A DNA stretch of 64,000 nucleotides from Asterella californica. Lineage: Eukaryota > Streptophyta > Marchantiopsida > Marchantiales > Aytoniaceae. Shown piece by piece: positions 22,568 through 35,600 of the stretch. The DNA lies in NCBI GenBank assembly GCA_036924285.1, contig JAYKYS010000006.1:29672001-29736000 (forward strand), written 5' to 3'. The number at the start of each line of letters is the position of its first letter. Positions within the stretch are counted from its first letter, which is position 1. A program made the position numbers and the translations under genes. Under the pieces are notes generated by a model, which was given only the letters and a program-made list of their open reading frames with translations, ran no database searches and was not told the DNA's origin.

Positions 22568-24028
22568 AGTATACTGCTTTCGTATTAATAGCAATGTTGC
22601 CGTTGTTTGGGTCATATAGATGGTTACTGCATTTTACTGCATTCCCAAGAGAGGTCCCACTTTGTCCTTACGTAAACACTACTTCAACAACCTGCGGAAG
22701 GCTGGATGCTCAACCTTTACAAACGAGAATGCCCTGCCTAACAAACACGTTGCTCTCAGTTGTAGCCCTAAAAGTACTGATAAACCACTCACTGCAGGCG
22801 CCACGTCTATAAACATCGGAATACTGTTATTCCCACAGCGTTTTGGTGATTGCAGGTATGATCATGAACAAACATCTCTTTTGGCTTCAAGTACTTTGAG
22901 ACTACATGCTTGGCAAAATAGCTCAAAGAACAGATTTTCTGCAATAAGCGATATGTAGTCCTGAAAATGATCTATTGTTTGATGAAGTGTATATTTGCAG
23001 AAACGTATACAGCTATCACTCCAAACTGAAGTCTATATACGTTAGACTTTACAGAAATTTATCCTAGTGGGAGGCCCTTGTCTGTTGCAGCACACTGATA
23101 TGACAACGGACAGAAAGCAGTAAATCAGGTACGGACAATGTGAGGCATTTTACCTGAGGTTTTCTTCGCTTCCTTCCCGTTTATGCACGAGGATGACAAG
23201 ACTTTTTTAAGGTGGGTACATGAATTTTGAAGCTGGAGAGACAGTGGGGCTCATAACAACATGCACTTTCAAACCTAACATCTTAGAAATCACGTTAGTG
23301 CTGCCAAAGGACGATACGTTTGAAATGATTATCTTGCACTTCTGAACGCTTCCTTGTAGGCCAAACCACTTCAGCTGTTACCAATAGGAAACTTGACATA
23401 TGATCAGATTAGAATAGCTCTTCTTCACATTCCACAGCTTAGGTACACTAAAGCGATCGAACGAGGGAGTTAGTTTCACTCGACCTGTGTATAAAAACCC
23501 AACAGCCCGCTCCCTGTTGTACTTGACTAGAATCTTCCCACTACGTGAATTCTAAAACACCTAGTCTGCAGTCAGATACACGCGTCCGGATAGGGATTGT
23601 GCCAGAAACATCACAAGTTCACAACCCCGTGCAAAAACCGTTAGAAGATCAGTTAGAAGGTTAGAGGTTCAGACTGCACATGAATCTGAGAATAATCCAA
23701 AACCCAAAGAGTAATGGGTGGGGACGAGTTCCAAGAAACAGTGACTTTCGTTTCTACGATCTCATCCATCTGTCGTCCTCAGAGAAGGGCTGTCCTCTCC
23801 ATGATCTCTTAGTGATTCTCCCGATGAAGGAGGGCATTTGATTCATGTAAGAACTGTAGCCCTTTATCCTTCATGTGCACTGGCCGGTGCGCTCTTATTG
23901 TGCACCCAGTGTACAGTTTACTGTCCTCTCTGTTCTTTACCCATTGACACTCTCCTTAACATAAAGCAAAGGGAGAAGGAACTTTTTTGATCCAGTGGAA
24001 GGTAGAATATGTAGGATGATGTGATCCA

Positions 24029-24060
24029 GTAGAATAGAGTCTTATAAGACTCTATTCTAC
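24029..24060. repeat. Perfect 32 bp palindrome without spacer
   Basis: Arms 24029-24044 and 24045-24060 are exact reverse complements with no loop (centre TTA|TAA). No gene is next to it. Confidence 0.92.
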
Positions 24061-24314
24061 GATTTCTTCTGATGTAAACCTGACGATTTTATCTGATACA
24101 AGGATGAAGTATCATTTTAACAGTCTGAAATAAAGGAACAAATTTAAGTTCAGGTATAAAACCTATAACTTCCTGTGAAACCTAGAAGTTAAGAACTTGC
24201 AGTGGGAAAGAAACTAGTATTGATTGAACGGTTAGTGTCGCGTACAGATACAAATGGACGAGATGGATGTTATGAATTTGGATAGTTGTCATCGTCTTTC
24301 TTGAAAGATAACGT

Positions 24315-24816
24315 TGTATGTTACTGTAGCTCCGTTTCCTACACCCCTTGCCGTCCCATGCAGTGTCTATTCTACGATGCTTAAACTTTCTGACTGCACT
24401 AAAGCCTACGAGCTCACATTCTCTTTGATCGAGGGGACTACAGCGGACCACAGAACAGTACCCAGACTCCAGACTCCAGAGGTAGTGAGGGGAAGGACCA
24501 TTCGAAGGACATGTCTCGTACCTTTTCTTCCGAAGTTTGAACGGAAAGATCTGCAAAAGTACCTTCCGTGTATGTTACTGTAGCTCCGTTTCCTACACCC
24601 CTTGGCGTCCCATGCAGTGTCTATTCTACGATGCTTAAACTTTCTGACTGCACTAAAGCCTACGAGCTCACATTCTCTTTCATCGAGGGGACTACAGCGG
24701 ACCACAGAACATTACCCAGACTCCAGACTCCAGAGGTAGTGAGGGGAAGGACCATTCGAAGGACATGTCTCGTACCTTTTCTTCCGAAGTTTGAACGGAA
24801 AGATCTGCAAAAGTAC
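24315..24816. repeat. 254 bp recent tandem duplication
   Basis: TGTATGTTACTGTAGCTCC starts at 24315 and again at 24569, a shift of exactly 254 bases, and nearly every base is conserved to about 24816. Only a handful of substitutions separate the copies. Frames on both strands (for example 24314-24583 and 24568-24828) are open in both copies, but 254 is not a multiple of three and no domain is recognised. Confidence 0.93.
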
Positions 24817-26344
24817 ACGAAGGTGTAAGAAGATTTTACTCGATGCCTGCCTTCTTGACGGACAGTACTCCGCTGTGATCTTGGGGCTTGTATATACGGC
24901 CACGACTGCTCATGATTCCACTGTTGTTCGATTGACGTCGTCCCATCATCTCACATGTACGTGGACTCGTGTACTGAATCTTGAGACAGACTGATTTCTA
25001 GTTGAACTGACCATGGATATTCGTAGTTGTAACCTGCTTCATAAATCTCGACTGTCCCGTCCTGAACAGTGACGTCGACTGCGTTTCAGGATCTTCCTAC
25101 TCGAATCTTATGTGCTTGCATTCTGACTTATGGCAACCTGTAAGCATGTTCCACAGAGTCCTGTAAAGAAAGGGTCAACGAGCTTCTAAGAAATACCTCT
25201 GCGTTAGAACTGCTTGATGATGTTTGTGTCGCGTGTTTCCCTTCGAGCATACCATGCACAAGGTAATCACGACCAGGATCTTCTTACCTGAGCTCGACTT
25301 CTAAATAGGGTATATTCCTTACATTTCAGGACATTCCCCTGCGACTACGAATATAGCGGACACGAACCCTTTATTATCTCAGCTTTTTCTAGATCGTCAT
25401 GAAATCCAGTGAAATTACATGGTCATCACGGAGGTGTATCGACCTCCTCCTCTGGGAACAGACGCTGCCTTGTATCTTCCGGTAGTGGCTGTTTCCCTTA
25501 TCCACCGTTCCCTGCATTCCATTTTACTGCCGATATGCATTACCATATGTGAACTGCCCTCACCATGTGCATGCCACACGAGTATCTCCGTATACTCATA
25601 CACATTCAACGAGAAGAGATTTAGATTTCCCTTAGCTACTACGATATGCTAGTAACACCACGACTTGCTCAGGTAGTCAAGAATCTAACATCAATTTTCT
25701 CTCATTAGTCTTGGCGTTTTGCATAATTCAAGAGCTTGAAGAGTGCAGAATCCAGATCTTAGAAGTGCAGAGTATTCCAAGTGTTGCTGAAGTAGTCACC
25801 GATCCAAGATCTCTTGACCAGTCAATAATGCGCGCGAAACTTTTTCAGCTCGCCCCTTACCAGAACCCTAAAGGACAGATGTTCAAGAAGCAGTAGTTAT
25901 AACTAAAACAAGACACTTTAGACAGGAATGAATAAAAGTACGGGAGAACTGTAGAACACATAGACGGAACCCTAGGAACCAGAGCTGATCAAGATAAGCA
26001 CAAAACCCCTGAGAGAAGTAAGATTCCCATGTTGCAAATACCTCACTGGCCGACTTCGGTAGATATGGCCAGTGACCACAGTCGCTACTTCGCAATCTTT
26101 TTTGTCTTCGCACCCTTCTTCGCCCGGACTGCTGTTGACCTCACCGTGACCTCGAACAATCATGATCACTCATACATCGACCGATTCCCTTGCGTTCCTT
26201 GTTCACACGTTCTTTCTTATCCCCCAAGGTACACTCCGTCCTGCCTTCATCACTCGCTTAAAATGCATTTTCCTTGTTGCACTAAGAGCTTACAGCAGAC
26301 CTGAACCGGTAATATGATACTTGTTAGTTAATATTTCCACTATA

Positions 26345-26980
26345 TGTGGATGAGAAGTCAGAGGGCTGGTTGAGGTGCACACGGCAGGAGAGTGCTCTGT
26401 TGCATGCTCTGAGTGTGTATCTTGTGGTAGTTAGGTGATTTTAGTGTACACCTACTCATCACCTACAGCTGTGTCGAGAGACTTTTGTCGAGGGAACTGC
26501 CACTAACCTTCTTCTTTTGTGCAATTCAGTGTTGCGAATTGCTATTTCGATTATTCCCGGTTGCAGCTGCATTGTTCTTCTGTTATCATCTTCTTAAGTC
26601 GTCCCCCTTGCTCTTTGGTTTTGGTTTGCGGCTCCATTCTGAAGCTTTAGCTGCTCCCCTGCACCTTCACTTGCTCGTAAAGAATCGCCTATTGTACCGG
26701 ACATCTATCATTCACCTACTTACCAGGGGGTACCATCTTGGAAATGTGCTTTCCCTACACATATCTTTTTGGACCATCCTCGGTTACACATATTTATGCT
26801 AACTTGGTTTGTGCTAACTTCTCAAACCAAGTTAGCATACATGTTCAGTACTATTTGTTACTCACCTTGTACTTGCACGAACTGAAAACTATTTGGGGTT
26901 ACCTTAAGTGTGCGGGTGGGAGAAGTCACTGTTTTCACCGGAAACTGCTTTACCCGTGTGCCACTGTATATGTGGATGAG
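26345..26980 (+). repeat. Dispersed repeat family, copy outside PIG-S
   Basis: The first part (26345-26490) matches 15520-15670 through GCATGCTCTG, GTGGTAGTTAGGTG and ACTCATCACCTACAGCTGTG. The last part matches intron copies through GGGGTTACCTTAAGTGTGCG and CCGGAAACTGCTTTACCCGT. The identity of the element is unknown; no coding domain was seen. Confidence 0.55.
26795..26839. repeat. Perfect 16 bp foldback with 13 base loop
   Basis: Arms 26795-26810 and 26824-26839 are perfect reverse complements. The loop contains TGCTAACTT, a direct copy of part of the left arm. Confidence 0.88.
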
Positions 26981-26989
26981 AGACGAGAA

Positions 26990-28626
26990 CTTCTTTTCGT
27001 ATTTTCGCGACGAAGGATACTTCTTCGTGCAAGTCCGATGTACTCCTTTCAAGGTTCAACTACAACCACGTACACGTCAACCTTCACCAAAATGATGACT
27101 CGCTCATTGAACTACGAGCCTAAACTACAGGAACCGCAACCTCAACCATGCAATATGATCATTCGTGAACATCGCCATGATCGCCTGCGTCACTTCATTT
27201 ATCCGCTAACTTAGTTTACTTCAGGATACTTTTGCATCCGAAATATTGTTGTATTTGTGAAATTATGGAGTCATCCCGAGTTCGTCAAGTATTTTCTTGT
27301 GTAGTGATAAGAGATTTGCTACCTTTTCACTGGATATAAGGTTATAATGTGCCTACTGGAGGTACAATTTCTGTAAAAGGCAAAAATGACAACAAGAAGG
27401 TCATTTGTGCATTGTCTCTGTAAATGAACAAGGTTAAAAGTATTCTTCAACTTCTGAATCTTAGTAATAAAATATGAGACTAGTATATGAGTTTGAATAA
27501 TCACCACGCGTTCTAGTCACACCTCTCGATACACGAAGGAAAGTCTAACTGTGCATAAAATATCTGGGGGAAAAAATGGAAGCTCCTCTGGCTTCTGCTA
27601 ATTGGCGTAACCCTAACCAGTTTTCTCTCTGCCCCAATTTACAGACGGATGTGGGACCGCTAATCGAACGGGGACCCCGTAATCTTGATCCGATACCCCG
27701 CCCAGCTCAGCCCAGCCCAGGCCATCACCTTACCCCACCCACTAGTCGACCCACTCTGCTTCGACGAGTTCGTCCTCGTTGGCCGGGCTTAACCTAAACG
27801 GGCGGTGCAGTGACTATGTCGATGTCGATCGGACGGTGACACCGCGGCGGCCGTGCTTTGCGGGGGATAATCCTCGGCACGGGTAGGACTCCGGGTGTGT
27901 GAGATCTGCCTTGTGTCCATAGCTCGTGAAATATATTGCAGAAACAGTAAATATGGAATGATGGACACTGTTGAAGAGTACGAGATCGCGCGTCCGTGTA
28001 ACCGTGAAAACTTTGAGTTTCTAAACTTCGATGGGTACGGTTCAGTGGCTACCGTAGTATAGTACACGTCTGTTTCTGGACGCCGGAATTTGCATACGGT
28101 TGAACCTGACTGCCCTTTGGCAATGGGCGCCGTGGACTGAGATCCGACGGACACAAGTGAAAAATGCTCTGGAAGATTCCACTCCGAGACAAATACTTCG
28201 ATGTACTACTGCGTCAAGACCGGACCCTCGCTGTAGGGTAGGACTGCCGAACCGCGAAGACGGTAGGGCAACTCACAAGGCGGAGTGCGAATCCTCTGGC
28301 TCGCTCTCCTTGGTCTGGCGTGGCCCTCTTGTGCGTGGGGAAGACACCGAGCTCGGCTTCTGTCTCAGTCTCTTCGCAGGTTGAGGACCATTGCCAGAGC
28401 TTCAAGTGGAGCACAAGGGTTTTCTTTCCATTGCTGCGGCGCCTCCTCATTCTCTCGGTTTCCAGCGGTAGTGGAGGAATAGCAACAGCGGCAGGCTGTT
28501 GTTTTTTTGTCTGAGGTTTGCTGATTGCTCTGAGGTTGTTCCGCCCCGCTCTGCCCCGTTTCGCTCTTCAGTTTTCTTAGTGGTACGAGGCTCGGGCGAG
28601 CGGTTGAGCAAGCGTTTTCTATCACC
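26990..28626. other. Region upstream of eIF5A: promoter and leader
   Basis: No separate gene was found. The 150 bases before the eIF5A ATG are GC- and T-rich and probably transcribed leader; a leader intron is possible but not proven. A TAACCCTAACC sequence at 27608-27618 is similar to a plant telo-box, a site common in promoters of translation genes, but it is 1 kb away. Confidence 0.45.
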
Positions 28627-29951
28627 ATGTCTGATGATGATCATCACTTCGATTCCAAGGCCGATGCTGGTGCCTCCAAGACATACCCCCAGCAGGCCGG
28701 TACAATTCGGAAGAATGCCTACATTGTGATCAAGCAGAGGCCCTGCAAGGTGAGTTCCCGTCGCCTTGGCTTGGTGCTTTTTCTATCATGACTGTCCGAT
28801 GTTGTTTGCCGGTGAATCGCGGGCACGGTGTCTCTCCTCGCTCAGCGGCCCTCTGAGAGGATGTAACATTCGACTCGGATCGGTGACCTGAATTGAAACT
28901 GTGGGATACCTGATCGTTGCATGCACTCGACATGGAAGGGCATAAGGGTTTCGCGCTCGAAGATGTTAGTTTGTCCACCAACTAGGGGCTTCAGACCTAG
29001 AGGTCAGGGACTTGGTTAGTCGTCTTGTCGCGTGCTGGTGTCACTCCTCTCGGACTGAAGTTGGTTTTCTGCGCAGGTCGTCGAGGTTTCCACCTCCAAG
29101 ACCGGAAAGCACGGTCACGCCAAGTGTCACTTTGTTGGTATTGATATTTTCACTGGCAAGAAGCTCGAGGATATTGTTCCTTCCTCCCACAATTGTGACG
29201 TAAGTGGTTTCGCAGTGAAACTCATTACCATAGGAGTTGGGTTTTCATTTGCATTCGTATCCTACTTCCGAAGCAGGAACCTTGATGTGACAGTTCGTAA
29301 CTTTGTCTTCCCTGTGAAGTTCTCTTACCAGATCATCTCTTATTCGCCTGGTGTACCTATATCTAGGATCGTTCGCTGATTTTGCTTCTTCTGTTTGTTA
29401 CTCGACACTGCAGGTCCCGGAGGTTGTCCGTACTGATTACCAGCTGATCGACATATCTGAGGATGGATTCGTAAGTCTTGCAGAGCATGGACCTATCTAG
29501 ATTCCCTGATCACCCAGTTCCCTGCTCCCTGTTCTTTCCGATTCCTTCTGTAATCTGCGAAGCCTGTGATGTTCTACTAGCTGTAGTCATACGTCCTTTG
29601 CATCCTGATAACAGTATGTTGTTTTCTTCGGATCAGTTTTGAGTTGAGCCCCTAAATTTGTACAGGTTTCCCTTCTGACCGAGTCTGGTGACACGAAGGA
29701 TGACCTTCGTCTCCCGACTGACGATCAGCTTCTCAGTCAGGTATGATATGTCTAGTAGTCCTGAGCACGACCGGATTTGAAGATGTTTTGATTGTTTTAA
29801 TAGAGGTGGTGGTCGTTATCGCCTAATTGGCTCGTTTACGTCACAGATTAAGGAGGGATTTGGCGAAGGAAAGGACCTTGTCGTGACTGTGATGTCCGCC
29901 ATGGGAGAGGAGCAGATCTGCGCCCTCAAGGATATCGGCCCCAAGAACTAG
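28627..29951 (+). CDS. eIF5A: Eukaryotic translation initiation factor 5A, five exons
   Basis: Exons are 28627-28749, 29077-29199, 29414-29470, 29666-29740 and 29847-29951, all GT-AG, giving 160 residues, the normal plant length (158-161). eIF5A binds the ribosome near the peptidyl site and helps elongation through difficult peptides and termination. The modification loop [12 protein letters not shown] is intact; the Lys in TGKHGH (residue 52) is the one converted to hypusine. The start [15 protein letters not shown] and the end [16 protein letters not shown] are typical of plant eIF5A. All four introns fall between codons (phase 0). Confidence 0.97.
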
Positions 29952-30699
29952 AGGGGACAACATACTTGCTCTTGGTTATTTCATGAGGTGTAAGGTGGTA
30001 CTTGTTCTTGTACACGGCGTCAGTCATGATCTTTGCAACTTACTGTTGGCTTCAAGTCGTAGGGTTAAGTTTTTCCCTTAGGATAACCCCTATCCTCCTC
30101 GAGGCTCGCTATCTCCAGTCGGCTACGCTGGCTGCATGACAGGAGGATATTCTGGGACTAATCTGTAGGCCGAGGTAATTTCTGAAGTGGAAAGAGATGT
30201 GCTCCACGCCCGGACTTGCTCTTACAGGCTTTACCCGAAGGCTCTGAATCTAAAGTTGCTAGTAGAACGTGCAACTAGATTGTAAAAAAAATCAATGTTT
30301 ATCTCTGAGCGCCAGGATGAACGACGGAATCCCTAGGTTTCCCTTACTATTGTAGTCAGTAGCCTTCCAGGGTGGTTCGCTGATCACCTTCATGGCGTGG
30401 GCTAACGCTTTGTATGCTTTATGTTTTGGGATGGTTATCTACGAGGACGAATCTCTTGGAACTTTTCACGAACTGTTGTAACCAGCCGTCCTTGATCATT
30501 CATTCTTGAAGTGTACACCTGTTCTTTGACTTCGCCGCACGAAGGTGTACAGTAAATGGGCGACCCGTAAAGTACTGTTAACTTAATTGCTCTGTCCCGT
30601 ACGATGTGAACTGTGTATTCCGTCGTACGGTTGTACGAAGTCGTTTTGCCTGGTCTAGTTCTTACCGGGAAGCTTCAACTTTCAAGCTTCAACTGGTGC
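29952..30699 (+). other. eIF5A 3' untranslated region and downstream DNA
   Basis: No frame of note. The 3' end of the transcript cannot be fixed from sequence alone. Confidence 0.5.
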
Positions 30700-30945
30700 G
30701 TTGACCTCAAGCTGGACGCGAGGTTATTTTGATGTGGGATAGATACCATATTTGGCTTCTGGTAATGGATGAATCAATCTTTTGAGTACAGTGCCCACCA
30801 GTATTTTGCTAATCGGTGTGATGTCGACCTCAGCTGGGCACGAGGTTATTCTGTATGTTGGGTAAAGACCTGATTTAAGTTCCGGATGGATGGATGAATA
30901 ATCTACCTTATACGTACTGTGGACTATCAATATTTACTCAATTTG
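30700..30945. repeat. Two-copy imperfect repeat, period 123 bp
   Basis: GTTGACCTCAAGCTGG at 30700 and GTCGACCTCAGCTGG at 30823 begin the two copies; GCACGAGGTTATT and GGATGAAT segments follow in the same order in both. Confidence 0.65.
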
Positions 30946-31642
30946 TAGTACAGTCTGAAGCCACGACAATTACTGAATAATCTTGATCTTATTTATATCG
31001 AAGGTGAGGCAGACGTGTGATTGGGGATGTAGTGACTAGTTAGTTTAGATTTTCACCACACGGTGAATGTAGTGACTAGAAGGGTTTAGTAATTTGTACT
31101 GACCGCAAACGGTTGGGAGTCAGAGGACAATTAGGAGTAAGCAGAACGAAGAGACACATAGCGAAGGTGATAAGTGGGAGTTGAACTTTCTGTACCTTTC
31201 TGTACCCGTCACATTTTTGGGGTGTGGTGTTCATTGTGAATAGTGACTGGTGAATGCCGGGGAGAGGGCGACAGCAGGCGAACAAGCGATTGTGGATAAT
31301 TGGAGTGAACCAATTAGAGGGTAAAATTAATTATTCAGCTACTGCCGCGGCAGATGTAAGTTCAGCATTTCTATGGCATCAAACTCTTGGAAGTAGTCTT
31401 CCAATTCCGATATATATATTCACCATCGTGAAGAGTTTAAATGTCACGGCGGCTGAATTTTCTTCCGCGGCGGAATCACGGGTTCCTCACTGCAAGGTTA
31501 GTCCCGTCTCCGTCCGAACCTAGGCGGCCGGAGGTAACATGTCCGTTTAGGTAGATTTCGACACCCTCTATTGTCTATGGAGGGCTATGGAGGGCTTGTG
31601 GTCAAAAGTTGTGACGATTGAAATGTCGAGTAGAGGGAAGAG

Positions 31643-31990
31643 GTGACTTAAGGGAGAAGAGTCAAAGGGACAGGATTGATTATCCCGTCAAATACGAGAG
31701 GGTCCTAAACTCCAGAGTGCGAAGAATTTAAGTGAAAGAAGACGAGAGTAGTTATAACGAAGAAGTGACTAAAGGGCGAAGAGTGAATGTGACAGGATTG
31801 ATCATCCCGTCAAGAGGATTGATACGAGAAAATGCCTAAACTGTTGAGTGCGAAGAAGTTATAACGAGGAAGTGACTAAAGGGAGAAGAGTGGATGTGAC
31901 AGGATTGATCATCCCGTGAAGAGGATTGATACGAGAGGGTGTCTAAACTCCTAAGTGCGAAGAATTTAAGTCAAAGACACAAGACGCAGA
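31643..31990. repeat. Three-copy tandem repeat, 107-122 bp units
   Basis: Units start at 31643, 31765 and 31872. Each contains GTGACT.AAGGG.GAAGAGT, GACAGGATTGAT.ATCCCGT, GATACGAGA-like and AGTGCGAAGAA blocks. The second and third also share CAAGAGGATTGATACGAG-type sequence. It is non-coding. Confidence 0.85.
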
Positions 31991-32439
31991 GAAAGTTATA
32001 ACGGCGGTAATGGAAGGACCATGAAACTTATATTGTGCGTGAAACTTACCCCAAATGGGAGTGAATAATCCCATCTACAATGAAATATGGTCTGAATGGG
32101 AGCATAAACATATCCACACGCTAGAGAATCAAAATCAAGGCAATAACGCAACATTGTATATTCGGAAGCAGTGCAATTACTAATTGCAATGAACTTAAAT
32201 GTATCGAGCATAAGGATATAATATAGTAAACAGCTATCGACTGTGGAACATCGCGTAGGTATAGTCCCTCACTTTGCAACAAGAGGCACGGACAATTTTA
32301 ACCACTTCTAAGGCACCTTTAACCGCTTTTATATAACGAAAGAAAACGAGGGCACTACACATCCATAAGAACTATTGAACCATCCGCACAGATAAAACAT
32401 CAATAAGATGAATATTTTATCAGAAAATCGTACAACGAA

Positions 32440-32800
32440 AATGAAAATAATAGTCATGTGGTATTGGTTGTTTTATTGACCAAAGAAGTTGAATTAAGAT
32501 AATTTTTAAATTTTTATTTAAAAATCTTAGAAAAATTACGACAGAATTATATTCTCTCTTACAGAAACATGTCGTGCATATACACATCATTGTACAACAT
32601 ACATTGATGTCTAAACTACAAACTACATATACATAACAAGCAAGAGTGTCATACACATACACAAGTATACCACAATAAGTTAAGAACAGAGCATAAACAT
32701 TTACCAACTGATAAGATATAACTCACGAATCAATCCAAACCCACTCTGTGCTTGCAAAGAATGCAAGTTCTACTCACTAAGCACATCTATCATAGCTAGG
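32440..32800 (-). repeat. Decayed inverted copy of the 33.5 kb LTR-like unit
   Basis: CATACACATACACAAGTATA, ACAACATACAT and CTAGGAGCTTGAAG here are reverse complements of sequence between 33640 and 33850. A direct partial copy lies at 32985-33110. The copies are degenerate. Confidence 0.6.
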
Positions 32801-32865
32801 AGCTTGAAGACTCAACTCGAGAAAAGTGAGAGACTACAAGCTCCAACTCGAAATATACTCCTTGG

Positions 32866-32981
32866 TGATCTCAATCCAAAAAACTCCACTAGCGGTACTA
32901 ACGACACTACCAGAACTATCGGCATTAATGACGTATATCACTTCACACTCGACCGAACTAGCAACTAGCGAAAATGACGTG
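32866..32981. repeat. Direct repeat of 34661-34793
   Basis: CTCCTTGGTGATCTCAA, CACTTCACACTCG and GAAAATGACGTGA occur in the same order in both places. The 34.7 kb copy adjoins the integrase relic, so both are probably pieces of one retrotransposon family. Confidence 0.75.
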
Positions 32982-33465
32982 ATAGATGTCGTGTGCATAC
33001 ATATTGTTACACAACATACATCACTATTGAAACTACAAACTACAAACTACAAACTACATACACATAACAAACAGAGAATGTCATACACATACACAAGTAT
33101 ATCAGAATCGTCCTCTTAGCTAGCGGTTTGATGCCTTGAACTCAAGATAGTCATCTGATCCAACTACGTGATATGCACCTTCTTCGGTGTGAAGATCAAG
33201 AGACCTGCTCAATCGTCTCATCGTTAGTCGCTTGTCTACAATCCATACCACGTGAAGGTCGAGTGAGCTACTCCACTAACTGCAACGAGGACATATCCAC
33301 CGCCCTTGAGGAACTATAGTGAGAAGCGATGTCAAACATGCCGTGTATCATCCTCTCGAACAACCATCACATAACAATATAGTGACCGCTCCACTAGCAG
33401 ATCCATATAACATACACCTAAAGCTGCACATACGATAGCCAAGCTTGGATCTATAGTACCGTCGA

Positions 33466-33883
33466 TGTTAGGAAAATGACATGGCGTGTGTCACGTCAGT
33501 TTGGCACCTCGGTTAGGTTGACCGAGTGCGAAGTGCTGAATCCCGATAAGCCCGTTATTGCCGTTAGGACGAGTTGGTGGGAGAACCCACTAGGGGTATA
33601 CTTAGTAGGTAAGGCTTGGAGGCCTTAGTTCTTCAAGTTGAGCCTTCAAGCTCCTAGCTATGGTGGATAGTCTTGATGAGTGCAATCTGGATTCTCTGCG
33701 AGCACAGAGTGGATTTGGCTCGACTTTAGTGATTGTTACTGCCCGTTGGAGTAATACACTTGTGTATGTGTATGTGTGGTGTACCTCTGACAGCGATGTA
33801 TGTTGTGTAGTGATGTGTATGCGCACGACACGTGCAATTACGCACATGATCCTTCCAACTTACACCATCACGGTCCTCTAACA
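33466..33883 (+). mobile_element. Solo LTR-like unit of 418 bp
   Basis: It starts TGTTAG and ends CTAACA, the paired 5'-TG..CA-3' termini typical of LTRs, with a GTGTATGTGTATGTGTGG stretch inside. No primer-binding site follows and no clear target-site duplication flanks it, so a truncated or solo LTR is likeliest. Confidence 0.5.
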
Positions 33884-34269
33884 CGAGAACATCAAACGGT
33901 AACACCTCACACACGTAAGATAGTGCATCTTGCAGTTACATCCAATGTCGTCGGTGTTGTTTGCTGCAAATATAAGTAATCATCAAGATGGATGGTCGAT
34001 AACCTCCTCCTCGAAAATCCACCTATAGTAACGTATCTCTATGCTGAGCAATCGACAAGTTCTCAAATATCATCGGCATAACTTGTTGAAACATCTCAGC
34101 TTGTTGAGAACATACTCTCACTCACATATCCGTTCAGAACCTCAGCAGAATCACGACGAATGACTGCAAGTGGATCTGGTTCTCGACCGTATAGCAAAAA
34201 GTATGCTGAGAAGGATGTCAAGGATGCTTGTCGACTGAAACGATAACCCATAGTCAATCATGGTAACTG

Positions 34270-34800
34270 AAGATCACAGTGTCCATGATGATCTTTCTAC
34301 AAATCATACTTGCGCAATCCTCTCATCATCGTCTGAACAACTCTTTTTACCAAGCCATCAACCTCAAGGTGATCTCGAGACGTAGTACGGTGATCAATCA
34401 ATGCCTGGTCAAACAAGACATAAAACTCATCATGAAATTCTATACCTTGGTCAGTGAATACTCGGTTGGTGCAGCAAAATGATTCAACACTTGATCTAGG
34501 AAAACATAGACTACATCCTCACTTTCTTTATCGAGAAGTGTCATCAACTCAATCCACTTGGAGAAGTGTTTCATCATCACGATCATACCGGTTGTGTCAT
34601 ATGATCAACTTTAAGATTTCTAAAAGTCCAAAGTTCAAATCCAACCACATAATCGATAAGTACTCCTTGGTGATCTCAACCCAAGAAACTCCGCTAACAA
34701 TACTATTGAAACTACCAGCACTAACGACACTACCGGCGTGCATCACTTCACACTCGGTCGAATTAGCAACTGACGAAAATGACGTGACAAATACAATGAA
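34270..34800 (-). pseudogene. Decayed gypsy-type integrase
   Basis: The minus strand reads as a broken integrase core with recognisable segments such as FLDQVLNHFAAP and, after a shift, a decayed HRTTSxxHxxxDGL-like stretch corresponding to the usual NPQADGLVER box. Stops and shifts occur throughout. It differs from the left-edge family, so a second gypsy lineage is represented. Confidence 0.5.
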
Positions 34801-35600
34801 CAACAAGTACTTCAAGAAGATAAGAAACGTTTGAAACTGAAATGGGGGTATCAAGTGACCGTGGTTTTGAAGCTATGATCTCTCGAACAAATCCGGAAGT
34901 GTTTTTTGAACCCGCATCCAGACTGGAAAAAGAAGAAACAAAGAAGTTTCAACATAGAGGCTTACTCATACCAAAGTCAAGACAAGAGACCGGAAGTAAC
35001 TTCGAGATTAAGTGATGTCAAAGAGTTTAGGGTTTAGTTTAGAGTTTTTAGAAAAAAAAAGACACCATCGAGCACAAAAGCTAAAATATCGTTACGATCA
35101 CCTTCCTCAATCCTTTCTCTAACAATAGCACCTACCTCTCTCATTAAACCAAGTACTTTCTGCAGACTAACACTATTCAAAAAATCTCATCAATCAGTCA
35201 AACAACACCCGTGACCAATCCATCAATTATTCCTCTATCTCCAAATACTGCAACTGAAAATACACAAATGTTCTCATCACAATCCATCCCTAGTCTTAAT
35301 CCTCCAACCAATCCAAAACCTACTACCGATCCAATTCTTATTATCAAATTTAGTCCGGTGCTAATTGCAAATCCAGTCGGAATAGCATCACGACTTTGAA
35401 TGCCCATGTCACTATTCAAAGAGAAACCACATGAGGACACGTATCTACATATAACAGCTTTCGAGCACAATATGACTCTACACAAAAAAGACCCAACTGA
35501 TACAATAGTTTTGTTTTCAAATACATTGAAGAAGTAAACATTTGGATGATACACTCAAAGCAGAATCGATGATATCACACCTTGAGATCAAGTTCAAACA

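Noticed and set aside
24182..24828. Paired open frames on both strands
   Set aside because: Both are by-products of the 254 bp duplication; no domain and the period breaks the frame.
27608..27618. TAACCCTAACC as an eIF5A promoter element
   Set aside because: About 1 kb upstream of the ATG and not an exact telo-box; not listed as a regulatory site.
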